Positions 27,975-37,674 of a DNA stretch of 64,000 bases are shown here, in pieces. Position numbers and translations under genes: made by a program. The stretch is from the NCBI GenBank assembly GCA_011525875.1, contig WYBN01000013.1:124001-188000 (forward strand), written 5' to 3'. The notes below the pieces were generated by a model that was not told where the DNA came from, searched no databases, and saw only the letters and a list, made by a program, of their open reading frames with translations. The stretch comes from Melioribacteraceae bacterium. GTDB taxonomy: Bacteria; Bacteroidota; Ignavibacteria; Ignavibacteriales; Melioribacteraceae. The first letter of the stretch is position 1, and each line of letters begins with the position of its first letter.

Positions 27975-29911
27975 CAGAATTGGCTTTCGATTTTTTCGAG
28001 TTCCTCAACGGCTGAAGACCAGTCGCGATATATAGTCTCCAGCTTTGATTTGAGAAGATCAAATTCGTTTTTTTTTGATTTTGCAAGCTGGGGGTCTTTG
28101 TAGGTAATTTCACACATCAAATCCTTTTCCAGTGTGCTTTTCTGTTTTTCTAAAGATTCTAACTCATCCTCAAGTTTTGCCACTTTTTCTTTCAAATATT
28201 TTGTAGCAGTATATTTTTTTTGACGGAGTTCGGCTTCAATTCTTTTTTGATCTTTTTTATTTAACATCTGTTCGGTCGGCAAAATTTCCGTCTGATCCTT
28301 CTCAAGTGAATATTCTTTTCTTTTGTGCAGATAGTAGTCAATTCCTCCTGCATATAATCTGTATTTCAATTTGCGGATTTCGAGAATCTTATTAGCAATG
28401 GGACGAAGAAAATCAATATCATGCGAAACAATAACCAGAGTACCGTTGAATTGAACAAGAGCCTTTTGCAGTACCAATTTCGAATTGTAATCTAAATGAT
28501 TTGTGGGTTCGTCGAGAATAATAAAATTAGCTTTCGTCACTAAAATTTTCGCTAATGCCACACGGCTTTTTTCGCCGCCGGATAATACTTTAATCTTTTT
28601 GAAAACATCATCATCCGAAAAAAGAAATGAACCCAATAGTGATCTGATTTTTGCAAGAGTTAAATCAGGAGCCGTTTGTGAAATCACATCTATAATATCA
28701 TCTTCCATATTTAGATTATCGGCAACTTCCTGTGCGTAATATGAAATATGAACATTGTGTCCAATGTCTACTTTACCCGATTCAAAATCTAATTTGGCGG
28801 CAAGAATTTTAGACAGTGTGGTTTTACCGGCTCCGTTTGGTCCAAGAAATGCAACTTTATCGCCTCGTTCAAAAGTAAAATTAACATTTTCCAAAACTCT
28901 AAGTTTGCCGTAGGATTTGCACAAATTAATCAGGTTTACAGGCGTGATTCCGCTAGCGGGCGGTTCAGGAAAGGATAATGTAATTTCCTTTTCGAATTCG
29001 GGAAGATTTATCTTTTCAATTTTATCAATCTGTTTTATTCTGCTCTGAACCTGGCGCGCTTTGGTAGCCTTATATCTAAATCTCTCAATGAATTTTTCTA
29101 TTTGTGCAATTTTCTTTTCTTGATTTTTGAACTGCGCAATTATAAGTTCATCCCGCTCATCTTTCATTTTTAAATAATGATCGTAATTTCCATTAAAGAA
29201 AGTCAGTTTCTTATTAAAGATCTCGATTGTTTTATCAGTCAGCTTGTTGAGAAAATGTCTATCGTGCGAGACGAGGATAAGACTTCCCTTATAAGCGGAT
29301 AAAAAACCGATCAGCCATTGGAGAGAATCAATGTCAAGGTGGTTGGTTGGTTCGTCAAGAAGAATTATAGAATGACTGCCCATTAAAATTTTTGCGAGCT
29401 CGATTCTCATCTGCCATCCGCCAGAAAAATCAATTACCGGGTGCATGAAATCGTTAGCCGAGAAACCTAAACCTTCAAGAATTTTTTCAATTTTTGAATT
29501 GACCGCATAATATTCCTTATGTTCCTTAGTATGGGATAAATCGCCAAGTTCCGCAAGTAATTTCTGCGATTCGTCTTCAGTTATTTTTTCGCGCAGTCTC
29601 GATTGTATTCTTAATTCCGATTCTTCAATATCCGTTATGAATCTAATCGAATTACGTACTTCATCAAATAAAAATTCTTTCGATTTGTTTATAAATTCTT
29701 GCGGAAGATAGCCGCTTGTTATGTTTTTCTGTCTGTAGATATTACCCGAGGAAGGCTCTTCAAGACCGGCGATCATTTTTAAGAGAGTCGATTTACCCGT
29801 CCCGTTTGACCCGGCAAGCGCAATTCTATCGCCGTAATTTATTTTAAGCGAAACGTTCTCGAAAAGATTTTCACCCGTGAATTGAATTGAAACGTCTTGA
29901 ATGGTGATCAT
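27971..29911 (-). CDS. ABC-F family ATP-binding protein (Uup/YfmR type)
   Basis: 646 residues and no membrane helices. Two ABC domains carry P-loops G-S-N-G-T-G-K-S-T and G-P-N-G-A-G-K-T-T, signatures F-S-G-G-W and L-S-G-G-E, and two L-D-E-P-T-N-H-L-D Walker B blocks. The P-site-reaching linker lies between them, and a charged coiled-coil domain (about residues 555-640) closes the protein. ABC-F proteins act on the ribosome, resolving stalls or giving antibiotic protection. It lies 10 bases downstream of the PorZ-like gene on the same strand. Confidence 0.93.
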   Translation of the reverse strand: MITIQDVSIQFTGENLFENVSLKINYGDRIALAGSNGTGKSTLLKMIAGLEEPSSGNIYRQKNITSGYLPQEFINKSKEFLFDEVRNSIRFITDIEESELRIQSRLREKITEDESQKLLAELGDLSHTKEHKEYYAVNSKIEKILEGLGFSANDFMHPVIDFSGGWQMRIELAKILMGSHSIILLDEPTNHLDIDSLQWLIGFLSAYKGSLILVSHDRHFLNKLTDKTIEIFNKKLTFFNGNYDHYLKMKDERDELIIAQFKNQEKKIAQIEKFIERFRYKATKARQVQSRIKQIDKIEKINLPEFEKEITLSFPEPPASGITPVNLINLCKSYGKLRVLENVNFTFERGDKVAFLGPNGAGKTTLSKILAAKLDFESGKVDIGHNVHISYYAQEVADNLNMEDDIIDVISQTAPDLTLAKIRSLLGSFLFSDDDVFKKIKVLSGGEKSRVALAKILVTKANFIILDEPTNHLDYNSKLVLQKALVQFNGTLVIVSHDIDFLRPIANKILEIRKLKYRLYAGGIDYYLHKRKEYSLEKDQTEILPTEQMLNKKDQKRIEAELRQKKYTATKYLKEKVAKLEDELESLEKQKSTLEKDLMCEITYKDPQLAKSKKNEFDLLKSKLETIYRDWSSAVEELEKIESQFC

Positions 29912-29921
29912 TGTGCCGGCT

Positions 29922-32153
29922 CTATTTTCTCAATACAGCAACCTTTGTAGCCGCAACCTTATTGACATCATTGTCGTAAGCTACAATAATATAGACTCCG
30001 CTCGCTACTAAATTACCTTTACTGTCTCTGCCGTCCCACGATGTTATCCTTCCGCCTGAAGTTGCAAACTCATTTACAAGTTTGCCGCTAACGGTTAAAA
30101 TCTTTATCGAGGAATTTTGAACCAGTCCGTCGATAGTCAATTTCAGGGAAGAATTATTCTGCAGTACGAACGGATTGGGATAAATAAAAATGTCATCGTA
30201 ATTTTCATTGGGTTTAACGGCATCGGTCGTAAGCGAAGTCATTCCGAAATCTGTTCCAATATAAACGGTGCCCCGCCTTTCGTCAACAGCTATACTTTTA
30301 ATATCGTCTGAAGGAAGGGGACTATTCTTGCTGTCATACTGCTCGAGCAGGAATGAACCGTCGGCAGACATAACAAATACGCCCTGTCTTGTTCCGACCC
30401 ATTTTCTGTTCAGCGGGTCAACGGCAATGCAATTAATTGTCTGCTGGCGCAACCCGAAAACCGAAATTCTTCCGGATAAAGGTGCGGAAGTGTTGGTTAT
30501 AATTGTAACCCCTAAACTTGTGCCGACCCAAAGCTCTCCTCGTTTATCAACGGCAAGGGAAGTCAGCAGCTGTCCGCTGAAATATTCGGTTGAACTTAAT
30601 CTTCCCCATGTATCATCAGTCAAACTTTCGTGAGTATTATTTTCATTAAAATAGTATAATCCTCTTACGCCAGAATTAACAATAAACCATTTCGTGTCAT
30701 TCTCATCAATCTCCAAGGCGGAAGTCTCAACTGATTGAGGCGATATATTTCCTCCGAATTCGTAATGATGCCAAATATTGTTTAGGGTTCTAACGCTCAA
30801 CACTTTTCTGTTGGCAGCGAAATGATTGAGTAACCATAAATTATTTTTTGAATCGTAGCCAGCATCGGCAATAACCAAAAAGCTTGGATCAGCCGGGATG
30901 CCGACCAGGTCTGTATTATCGGTATAATAATTTGTGAATGTATTATCCGAATATTCCACAAAGCCTCTGCCCCAATTCAGAATGAATACATTATTATCCG
31001 GCGCCGCATAAACATTGTGGAAAGAATTTGATAATAGAGTGTTCAGGGTGCTGGTGTTGTAAATTTCCCATTCTTCGCCGTCAAATCGGAAAAAACCGGA
31101 GCCGAATAAATCCTTGCCTGTTGCTGCCCAGACATGACCGCTATTATCTATGGAAATATTTTGAAATGAATTTGAACCTGGATTGTTCGGCAGAAAAAGT
31201 TTGTCCAGATTTGATGACGAAAGCAAGCCTTTATTCGAGGAAATATAAAACTGATCTTCCCGGGTGAATTTGAAATCGGTAAAATTCAAATCATAGTTTT
31301 CGGCTAGCGTTTTAGTTTCATTCCCGTCATAACTGACTAAAGCGTTCTTCATTAAAATATAAAGAACATCGCGATGAATGCTCACTTTTATTATGTTTGC
31401 GCTGAAATCAGGCAGAAATCTCTCCCATTCTCCGTTCAGCTTAAACAAGCCGGCGTCCGTAGAAATTATCAGTTCGTTATTATAACTAACTATATTAAAA
31501 ATATTATTAGCGGCAATTTGCGTCCCCTTCAAGTAAATCTGCCATGAATCGGGATTCAGAAGATTTGAAGCTCCTTCTTTTTGAACTGCCAATCCGTTCT
31601 CCGTTGCCGCATAAATCCTATCGGTGACCAATACACTATTTACCGAGGTGGAAGAGGGGAATGAACCGAATTTAACTATTGTTTCAATGAACGAAAGTGT
31701 ATTAACATCAATCAGCGATAAACCGAATTGAATACTTACGTATGCAATGTTATCTTCAATATAAATGTCATTGATAGCTTTATTGCTATTATCTGTTCTG
31801 TTTATGTCGAGAATTTTGGAAGTCTTTTGCGTTTCCGGGTCATAAACATTTATAATGCCCTCTGCCGTCCCCAGCCACACCCTTCCAAAGTTGTCAATAG
31901 CGGCTGAAGTTAAAACTTGGCTGCTTAATCCTTCGGACTTAGTAAGTTGAATTACGATATCGTCATCAATGCCCAGCCTAAAAGCTCCTCCGCCGGTTGC
32001 ACACCAGATACTCTCATCGGAGACATCAATTTTTTTGATGTCTTTCATATCAGTATAATTCTGCCAGAAAGAAATACCCTGACCGGGATTTAGCCCCGAC
32101 ATGTATAAGGTTAAAAGAATAAAAAGGATTCGTTTCATATAAAAAACACTCAA
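29922..32153 (-). CDS. PorZ-like two-propeller exported protein
   Basis: 743 residues. A signal peptide follows an internal Met (M-K-R-I-L-F-I-L-L, Met6), so translation may start at 32138. The body repeats blades of the kind W-x-G-T-x-x-G-v and I-x-x-D-x-x-N, as in two-component regulator propellers and in PorZ of the type IX secretion system. The opening W-Q-N-Y-T-D-M-K-D-I-K-K-I resembles PorZ. The last ~85 residues form a sorting-domain-like sandwich, with Y-P-N-P-F and a closing G-V-Y-I-I. In T9SS the PorZ protein helps attach cargo at the cell surface. The assignment as PorZ itself is inference; a generic propeller cargo is the alternative. Confidence 0.7.
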   Translation of the reverse strand: MSVFYMKRILFILLTLYMSGLNPGQGISFWQNYTDMKDIKKIDVSDESIWCATGGGAFRLGIDDDIVIQLTKSEGLSSQVLTSAAIDNFGRVWLGTAEGIINVYDPETQKTSKILDINRTDNSNKAINDIYIEDNIAYVSIQFGLSLIDVNTLSFIETIVKFGSFPSSTSVNSVLVTDRIYAATENGLAVQKEGASNLLNPDSWQIYLKGTQIAANNIFNIVSYNNELIISTDAGLFKLNGEWERFLPDFSANIIKVSIHRDVLYILMKNALVSYDGNETKTLAENYDLNFTDFKFTREDQFYISSNKGLLSSSNLDKLFLPNNPGSNSFQNISIDNSGHVWAATGKDLFGSGFFRFDGEEWEIYNTSTLNTLLSNSFHNVYAAPDNNVFILNWGRGFVEYSDNTFTNYYTDNTDLVGIPADPSFLVIADAGYDSKNNLWLLNHFAANRKVLSVRTLNNIWHHYEFGGNISPQSVETSALEIDENDTKWFIVNSGVRGLYYFNENNTHESLTDDTWGRLSSTEYFSGQLLTSLAVDKRGELWVGTSLGVTIITNTSAPLSGRISVFGLRQQTINCIAVDPLNRKWVGTRQGVFVMSADGSFLLEQYDSKNSPLPSDDIKSIAVDERRGTVYIGTDFGMTSLTTDAVKPNENYDDIFIYPNPFVLQNNSSLKLTIDGLVQNSSIKILTVSGKLVNEFATSGGRITSWDGRDSKGNLVASGVYIIVAYDNDVNKVAATKVAVLRK

Positions 32154-32238
32154 TAAATTTTTATAAATACTGAACCAAGATTATTATTTTTTTTGAATGA
32201 AAAAAGTACAAAATTCATCTTAGTAAGGCGGGAAAGCC

Positions 32239-33069
32239 TTAGGCGGTTTTACTGTGAAGCATTTTTTTCATCGCATCAAGTCTTGCTTCATTTAATAAAT
32301 ATTTTCCGAGGTTATCATAGTCTCCCTTATTACCGCCGTGAAAGTCGGAACCGCCGGATTCGAGTAGACAGTATTGATTTACAATTCCCCGGTAAAATTT
32401 TACTTGAAAATCATTATGGGAGGGATGGATGACTTCAATTCCGTCAACGCCTGCATTAATCAAGTTCATTAAAACAGATTCTTTTAAGTGGCCTGGGTGT
32501 GCGATGAAAGATAAGCCTCCGGCGTCGCTGATTAATTTTAATGCGCTCTGCGGCGAGATATGAATTTTCCTCTCATAAGCGGGTCCGTTATCTCTTAAGT
32601 ATCTATGAAAGGCGTCATAATAATCGTTGACAAAGCCATGTCTAAGCAGTGCGCTTGCAATATGGGGTCTTCCTATTGCGGAATTATTTGCTTCGCTCAA
32701 AACGTCATCTATATTAATATCAATATTTAGAGAATTAAGTTTCTTTATCATTCTCTTAGCGCGGTAAAGTCTTTCCTCACGGAAAAAGCTCAAATATTTT
32801 TGGAGTTCCTCATTTTCAATGTCAATAAAATAACCAAGCAGGTGAACTTCTTTATCCTCAATATCGGTGCTTAATTCAAGCCCGGGTATCACTTCGATGT
32901 CGAGTTGATTGCCTAATTCTATTGCTTCGGATATTGCATTGACATTATCGTGATCGGTAATGCTAATTACGTTTAAATTCATTTCTTTTGCGAGATGAAG
33001 CAATTCGACGGCTGAATAAGCCCCATCGGATGAGTTGGTGTGCATGTGAAGGTCTATTCTAAAATTCAT
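32239..33069 (-). CDS. PHP-domain phosphoesterase (RNase AM/YciV type)
   Basis: 276 residues. The four PHP metal motifs are in place: D-L-H-M-H-T-x-S-S-D-G at the start, T-D-H-D-N near 40, I-A-H-P-G-H near 195 and S-D-F-H-G-G near 245. The length and order match YciV/RNase AM and related 3',5'-nucleoside bisphosphate phosphatases, not the polymerase PHP or histidinol phosphatase. It trims nucleotides or short RNA ends. It begins 3 bases after the CRP-family gene, so both are likely on one transcript. Confidence 0.88.
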   Translation of the reverse strand: MNFRIDLHMHTNSSDGAYSAVELLHLAKEMNLNVISITDHDNVNAISEAIELGNQLDIEVIPGLELSTDIEDKEVHLLGYFIDIENEELQKYLSFFREERLYRAKRMIKKLNSLNIDINIDDVLSEANNSAIGRPHIASALLRHGFVNDYYDAFHRYLRDNGPAYERKIHISPQSALKLISDAGGLSFIAHPGHLKESVLMNLINAGVDGIEVIHPSHNDFQVKFYRGIVNQYCLLESGGSDFHGGNKGDYDNLGKYLLNEARLDAMKKMLHSKTA

Positions 33070-33072
33070 TTA

Positions 33073-33756
33073 TTATAAATATGCTTCTCTAAATTTTTCA
33101 AAATTAAGAATACGAAGCTTCGAGCCTTCGAGCTCTACCATCCCTTTTTTTGCAAACGAATGAAGCGTTCTTGAAATTGTCTCTCGTGAGGTGCCTGCCA
33201 TATTTGCCAAATCCTGCTGAAGGGGAAGCTTCTCGATTTCAACTATCCCCTGCCGAATTTTCCCGACCTCTTCGGCAAGCTGAACAATCACGGTCGCCAC
33301 TTTCCCTTCAGCGTCTTTTAGTGACAAAGCTTTAATTTTCATATCTGCAGAGCGGAGCCTGCGCGTGAGTTCCTGTAAAAGATTTATGGACACTTCAGGG
33401 TGTTCTTTAAGAAGATTTAAGAATTGATCCCTTTCAATAATAAAGAGATTTGTGTCTTCCATAGCGGTAATTGTAGCCGATCGAGTGAGACCGTCGAGTA
33501 TAGCCATCTCTCCAAAAAAATCAGTGTCGTTAAGAATAGTCAGTATCACTTCCTTGCCTTCGGCGCTGTCACGGGAGACTTTAACTTTTCCTTTAAGAAT
33601 AACGAACATTGCGGAGCCGGATTCTTCCTCTCGAAGTATTATTGCATCTTTTGGAAATACCTTCGTTGTGCCTATTTTGGAAATTTTCTCAATGGCATCC
33701 GGTTTTAAATCCGAGAATATTGGAACATATAGTAAATAATCGAACGATGTACCCAT
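33073..33756 (-). CDS. CRP/FNR-family transcriptional regulator
   Basis: 227 residues. An N-terminal cyclic-nucleotide-binding fold holds the phosphate-cassette pattern G-E-M-A-I-L-D-G-L-T-R-S-A near residues 84-94. The C-terminal winged helix contains S-R-E-T-I-S-R-T-L (Arg191, Glu192, Arg196), matching the R-E-T-V-G-R recognition helix of E. coli CRP. There is no cysteine at all, so it is not an oxygen-sensing FNR type. A perfect TGTGA-N6-TCACA site lies 24 bases upstream. The gene is divergent from gap and followed by the PHP gene. Confidence 0.92.
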   Translation of the reverse strand: MGTSFDYLLYVPIFSDLKPDAIEKISKIGTTKVFPKDAIILREEESGSAMFVILKGKVKVSRDSAEGKEVILTILNDTDFFGEMAILDGLTRSATITAMEDTNLFIIERDQFLNLLKEHPEVSINLLQELTRRLRSADMKIKALSLKDAEGKVATVIVQLAEEVGKIRQGIVEIEKLPLQQDLANMAGTSRETISRTLHSFAKKGMVELEGSKLRILNFEKFREAYL

Positions 33757-33780
33757 TTATACCTCCAGATACGGAATTCT

Positions 33781-33796
33781 TGTGATTGATGTCACA
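33781..33796. promoter_or_regulatory. perfect CRP-type palindrome TGTGA-N6-TCACA
   Basis: The 16 bases TGTGATTGATGTCACA match the E. coli CRP consensus on both half-sites. The site lies 24 bases before the start codon of the CRP-family gene, whose recognition helix keeps the residues that read TGTGA. Autoregulation is the simplest reading. It is about 170 bases upstream of gap, so an effect on gap is less certain. Confidence 0.7.
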
Positions 33797-33884
33797 TTAA
33801 TACAAAAATTTAATTCTACAAGCAAGGAGTTTATCAATAAAAAATAATTGAGTTATGGTAAATTAAATCTTAACGGAGTATTAA

Positions 33885-33915
33885 TTGAACAGCAGAACGG
33901 AAATCGGTATATTTG
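33885..33915 (+). promoter_or_regulatory. candidate promoter of gap (TTG-N20-TATATTTG)
   Basis: TTG at 33885-33887 (within TTAATTG) and TATATTTG at 33908-33915 are separated by 20 bases, an exact match to TAnnTTTG. The gap start codon is 48 bases further on, after a strong GAGGAGG ribosome binding site. Confidence 0.6.
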
Positions 33916-33941
33916 TACTTAAAAATAGTTTGATTGATTAA

Positions 33942-35024
<1,083 letters not shown>

Positions 35025-35049
35025 TCTGCAAGTATTCGAACAAAATCTG

Positions 35050-35086
35050 AAGACGCAGCTTAACTTTTAATCTGCGTCTTTTTTAT
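35050..35086 (+). terminator. rho-independent terminator after gap
   Basis: AAGACGCAG (35050-35058) pairs with CTGCGTCTT (35072-35080) around a 13-base loop and is followed by a T run. It lies 25 bases after the gap stop and upstream of pgk, so gap and pgk can be expressed separately. Confidence 0.85.
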
Positions 35087-35133
35087 TACCAAATAAAAAG
35101 TAATTGACAAACAATCTTGAACGGAGAAATTCG

Positions 35134-36330
35134 ATGAATAAACTTTCAATCGATAAGATGGAATTAAAAAGTAAACGGGTCTTAGTAAGAGTTGATTTCA
35201 ATGTGCCCCTTGACGAAAACGGAGTGATAACCGACGACCGCAGAATAGTTGAAGCCTTACCTACAATCAAAAAAATTATTTCCGAAGGCGGCAGAACCAT
35301 TTTGATGAGCCATTTAGGTAGACCTAAAGGCGAAAGAAAACCTGAGTTCAGTTTGAAACCCGCCTCTGAGAGACTGTCGGAACTGCTTGGTATAAACGTA
35401 AAGTTTGCTGTTGATTGTATCGGCAATGAAACTAAAAAAGTTGTCGAAAACATGAACGACGGAGATGTAACCCTCCTCGAAAACCTGCGCTACTATAAAC
35501 AGGAAGAAAAAAACGAACCGGAATTTGCAAAACAATTAGCAGAATTAGGGGATGTTTATGTTAATGATGCATTCGGCAGCGCTCATCGAGCGCATGCTTC
35601 TACGGAGGGAGTTACAAAATATATTAAACTTTGTGCCTCCGGCTACCTAATGGAAAAAGAACTGAATTATCTTGGCAAAGCTATAACCGAACCAAAACGT
35701 CCGTTCACTGCAATACTTGGCGGTGCAAAAATCTCAGGCAAGATTGATGTGATTCAGAATCTTTTAGATAAAGTCGATACACTTCTGATCGGCGGCGGAA
35801 TGGCTTATACTTTTTATAAAGCTAAAGGACTGGAAATTGGTAAATCATTGTTAGAGAAAGATAAAATAGAACTCGCCAAAGAATTGATTAAAAAATTCGA
35901 AAGTTCGAAAATTAAAGTTTTGATGCCGGTAGATGTTGTTGTGGCAGAGCAGTTTGACAATGATTCACCTCAAACTGTTGTTCCCGTTGAAGCGATAGAT
36001 TTTGATAAACAAGGGTTAGATATAGGTCCCGAGACGATTAAGGTATTCAAAGAAGAAATTCTGAAGAGTAGAACGATTGTTTGGAATGGACCGATGGGCG
36101 TTTTCGAATTTGAAAATTTTGCGCGCGGCACCGATGCTATTGCAAATGCATTAGCCGAAGCAACCGCACTTGGAGCGGTTACAATAGTAGGCGGGGGGGA
36201 CTCTGCTGCCGCCATTAAAAAAGCGGGACTGGACGAGAAAGTATCGCACGTCTCCACCGGCGGCGGAGCTTCATTAGAATTTTTGGAAGGTAAAATTTTA
36301 CCCGGGGTTGCGGCTCTTACAGATGCTTAA
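35134..36330 (+). CDS. pgk: phosphoglycerate kinase
   Basis: 398 residues from ATG 35134. It makes ATP and 3-phosphoglycerate from 1,3-bisphosphoglycerate. Motifs: [15 protein letters not shown], the K-I-S-G-K-I-D-V-I hinge region and the C-terminal G-G-G-D-S nucleotide loop. The ATG is preferred over an upstream in-frame TTG (35104) because GGAG sits 7 bases before it and the family start is matched. Downstream of the gap terminator. Confidence 0.97.
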   Translation: MNKLSIDKMELKSKRVLVRVDFNVPLDENGVITDDRRIVEALPTIKKIISEGGRTILMSHLGRPKGERKPEFSLKPASERLSELLGINVKFAVDCIGNETKKVVENMNDGDVTLLENLRYYKQEEKNEPEFAKQLAELGDVYVNDAFGSAHRAHASTEGVTKYIKLCASGYLMEKELNYLGKAITEPKRPFTAILGGAKISGKIDVIQNLLDKVDTLLIGGGMAYTFYKAKGLEIGKSLLEKDKIELAKELIKKFESSKIKVLMPVDVVVAEQFDNDSPQTVVPVEAIDFDKQGLDIGPETIKVFKEEILKSRTIVWNGPMGVFEFENFARGTDAIANALAEATALGAVTIVGGGDSAAAIKKAGLDEKVSHVSTGGGASLEFLEGKILPGVAALTDA

Positions 36331-36424
36331 ATAATTTTATGAGTTAGTCTGCTCATTAATGTCTGCTCTTTTTATTTAATTATAAATACCGTAACTTTAT
36401 TTTAAAATTATTATTGGGAAATAA

Positions 36425-37366
36425 ATGAGTATTTACGATAGGGATTATTACAGGCCATCAGGCTTTAGAGGATTTTCTTTTTTCCCTCCGGTCATTAAAA
36501 CTTTGCTTATAGCGAACGGTGTTGTGTTTTTTCTGCAGATCATGCTCGAAAATATCACCTTCGGCGGAATACCCGGCTGGTATTATCTTAACAGATATTT
36601 TGCACTCAATCCTCTCTTCGGTTTTGACAATGCAGGAGTTCCATTCAACTTTCAAGTATGGCAATTGGTCACTTATCAATTTATGCACGGCGATTTTGGA
36701 CATATTTTTTTCAATATGTTCATGCTTTGGATGTTTGGAATGGAAATAGAAAACTTATGGGGATCAAAGAAATTTTTATTTTTCTATTTGCTCTGCGGTA
36801 TCATAGGCGGACTTTTCCAGCTTTTACTCGCTCCTTTATTCGGCAGCAGCCTTGCTCCTACAATCGGGGCATCCGGTGCGGTTTACGGGGTAATGGTTGC
36901 ATTTGCTTTGTTTTTCCCCGAAAGGTATATCTTCATTTATTTCCTGCTTCCTGTAAAGGCTAAATATTTGATCACGTTTTTAATTGTGCTAGAATTTATG
37001 ATGGTTGGAGATATGAGTTTTATTGCGCATCTTGCGCATATTGGAGGAGCAGCATCTTCATTCGTTTTCGTTATGCTCGATAGGAAATTTAATTTTAATA
37101 TAGATAAATTTTTCAATGTGGTTAAAGACGGAATTTCAAGCAGTAAGACCGGTGCAAAAGCAGACAGAGGCAGTTTCAGAAAACCATTCGCACAAAGAAA
37201 AGATCAGATTAAAGAAGCCGATTTTTTCGATATTAATAATTCACGCGAGGAAGAGATCTCTCAAGAGGTGATTGACGGGATACTCGATAAGATAAGCCGG
37301 GAAGGATATCAAAATTTATCTGAGCGCGAAAAGAAAATACTCTTCGAAGTAAGTAAGAGAAGTTAA
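36425..37366 (+). CDS. rhomboid-family intramembrane serine protease
   Basis: 313 residues with six core membrane helices. Catalytic Ser lies in G-A-S-G-A-V-Y-G and the catalytic His in H-L-A-H-I-G-G. The H-G-D-F-G-H-I-x-x-N-M loop is also present. It cleaves membrane-anchored proteins within the bilayer. A cytosolic tail of about 95 residues ends in a conserved-looking helix pair (V-I-D-G-I-L-D-K-I-S-x-x-G-Y-x-x-L-S-x-x-E). That tail recurs in rhomboids of Bacteroidota. The next gene starts on its last base. Confidence 0.93.
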   Translation: MSIYDRDYYRPSGFRGFSFFPPVIKTLLIANGVVFFLQIMLENITFGGIPGWYYLNRYFALNPLFGFDNAGVPFNFQVWQLVTYQFMHGDFGHIFFNMFMLWMFGMEIENLWGSKKFLFFYLLCGIIGGLFQLLLAPLFGSSLAPTIGASGAVYGVMVAFALFFPERYIFIYFLLPVKAKYLITFLIVLEFMMVGDMSFIAHLAHIGGAASSFVFVMLDRKFNFNIDKFFNVVKDGISSSKTGAKADRGSFRKPFAQRKDQIKEADFFDINNSREEEISQEVIDGILDKISREGYQNLSEREKKILFEVSKRS

Positions 37367-37674
37367 TGTTTAGATACACCATCTCAGCCGCTTTTATTTT
37401 AATACTTCTTTTTTCATGCAGCAATGAAAGGCGAAGCAATGATAAAGTTCTTGCTAAAATGTATGTTGACCTTATGATTGCAGAGGAAAGTGCGGTTAGT
37501 GGCGCGGATTCCCTCAGAAAGTCGCTCGATAGAATATATGACAGTTATTCAATGACTAAGGATGAGTACGCAGAAGGAATTTCGGAATTAAAAGAAGACT
37601 ATGAAAGATGGTCTTTATTTTTTGAATACGCGCAGGCTTATCTTGATTCTCTGAAATCGAGAATCAGTGATTAA
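37366..37674 (+). CDS. small lipoprotein, possibly DUF4296-like
   Basis: 102 residues. A signal sequence ends in the lipobox L-L-F-S-C (Cys18-19 region), so the protein is probably lipid-anchored. The rest is helical and charged: L-A-K-M-Y-V-D-L-M-I-A-E near residue 25, and a second helix from D-E-Y-A-E-G. This layout resembles the DUF4296 lipoproteins of Bacteroidota; that is a tentative match. It shares a base with the rhomboid stop and converges on recQ with an 11-base overlap. Confidence 0.75.
   Translation: MFRYTISAAFILILLFSCSNERRSNDKVLAKMYVDLMIAEESAVSGADSLRKSLDRIYDSYSMTKDEYAEGISELKEDYERWSLFFEYAQAYLDSLKSRISD

Noticed and set aside
36331-36424. Terminator after pgk
   Set aside because: Only a 5-bp stem (ATGAG/CTCAT) and a direct repeat of GTCTGCTC were seen; too weak to list.
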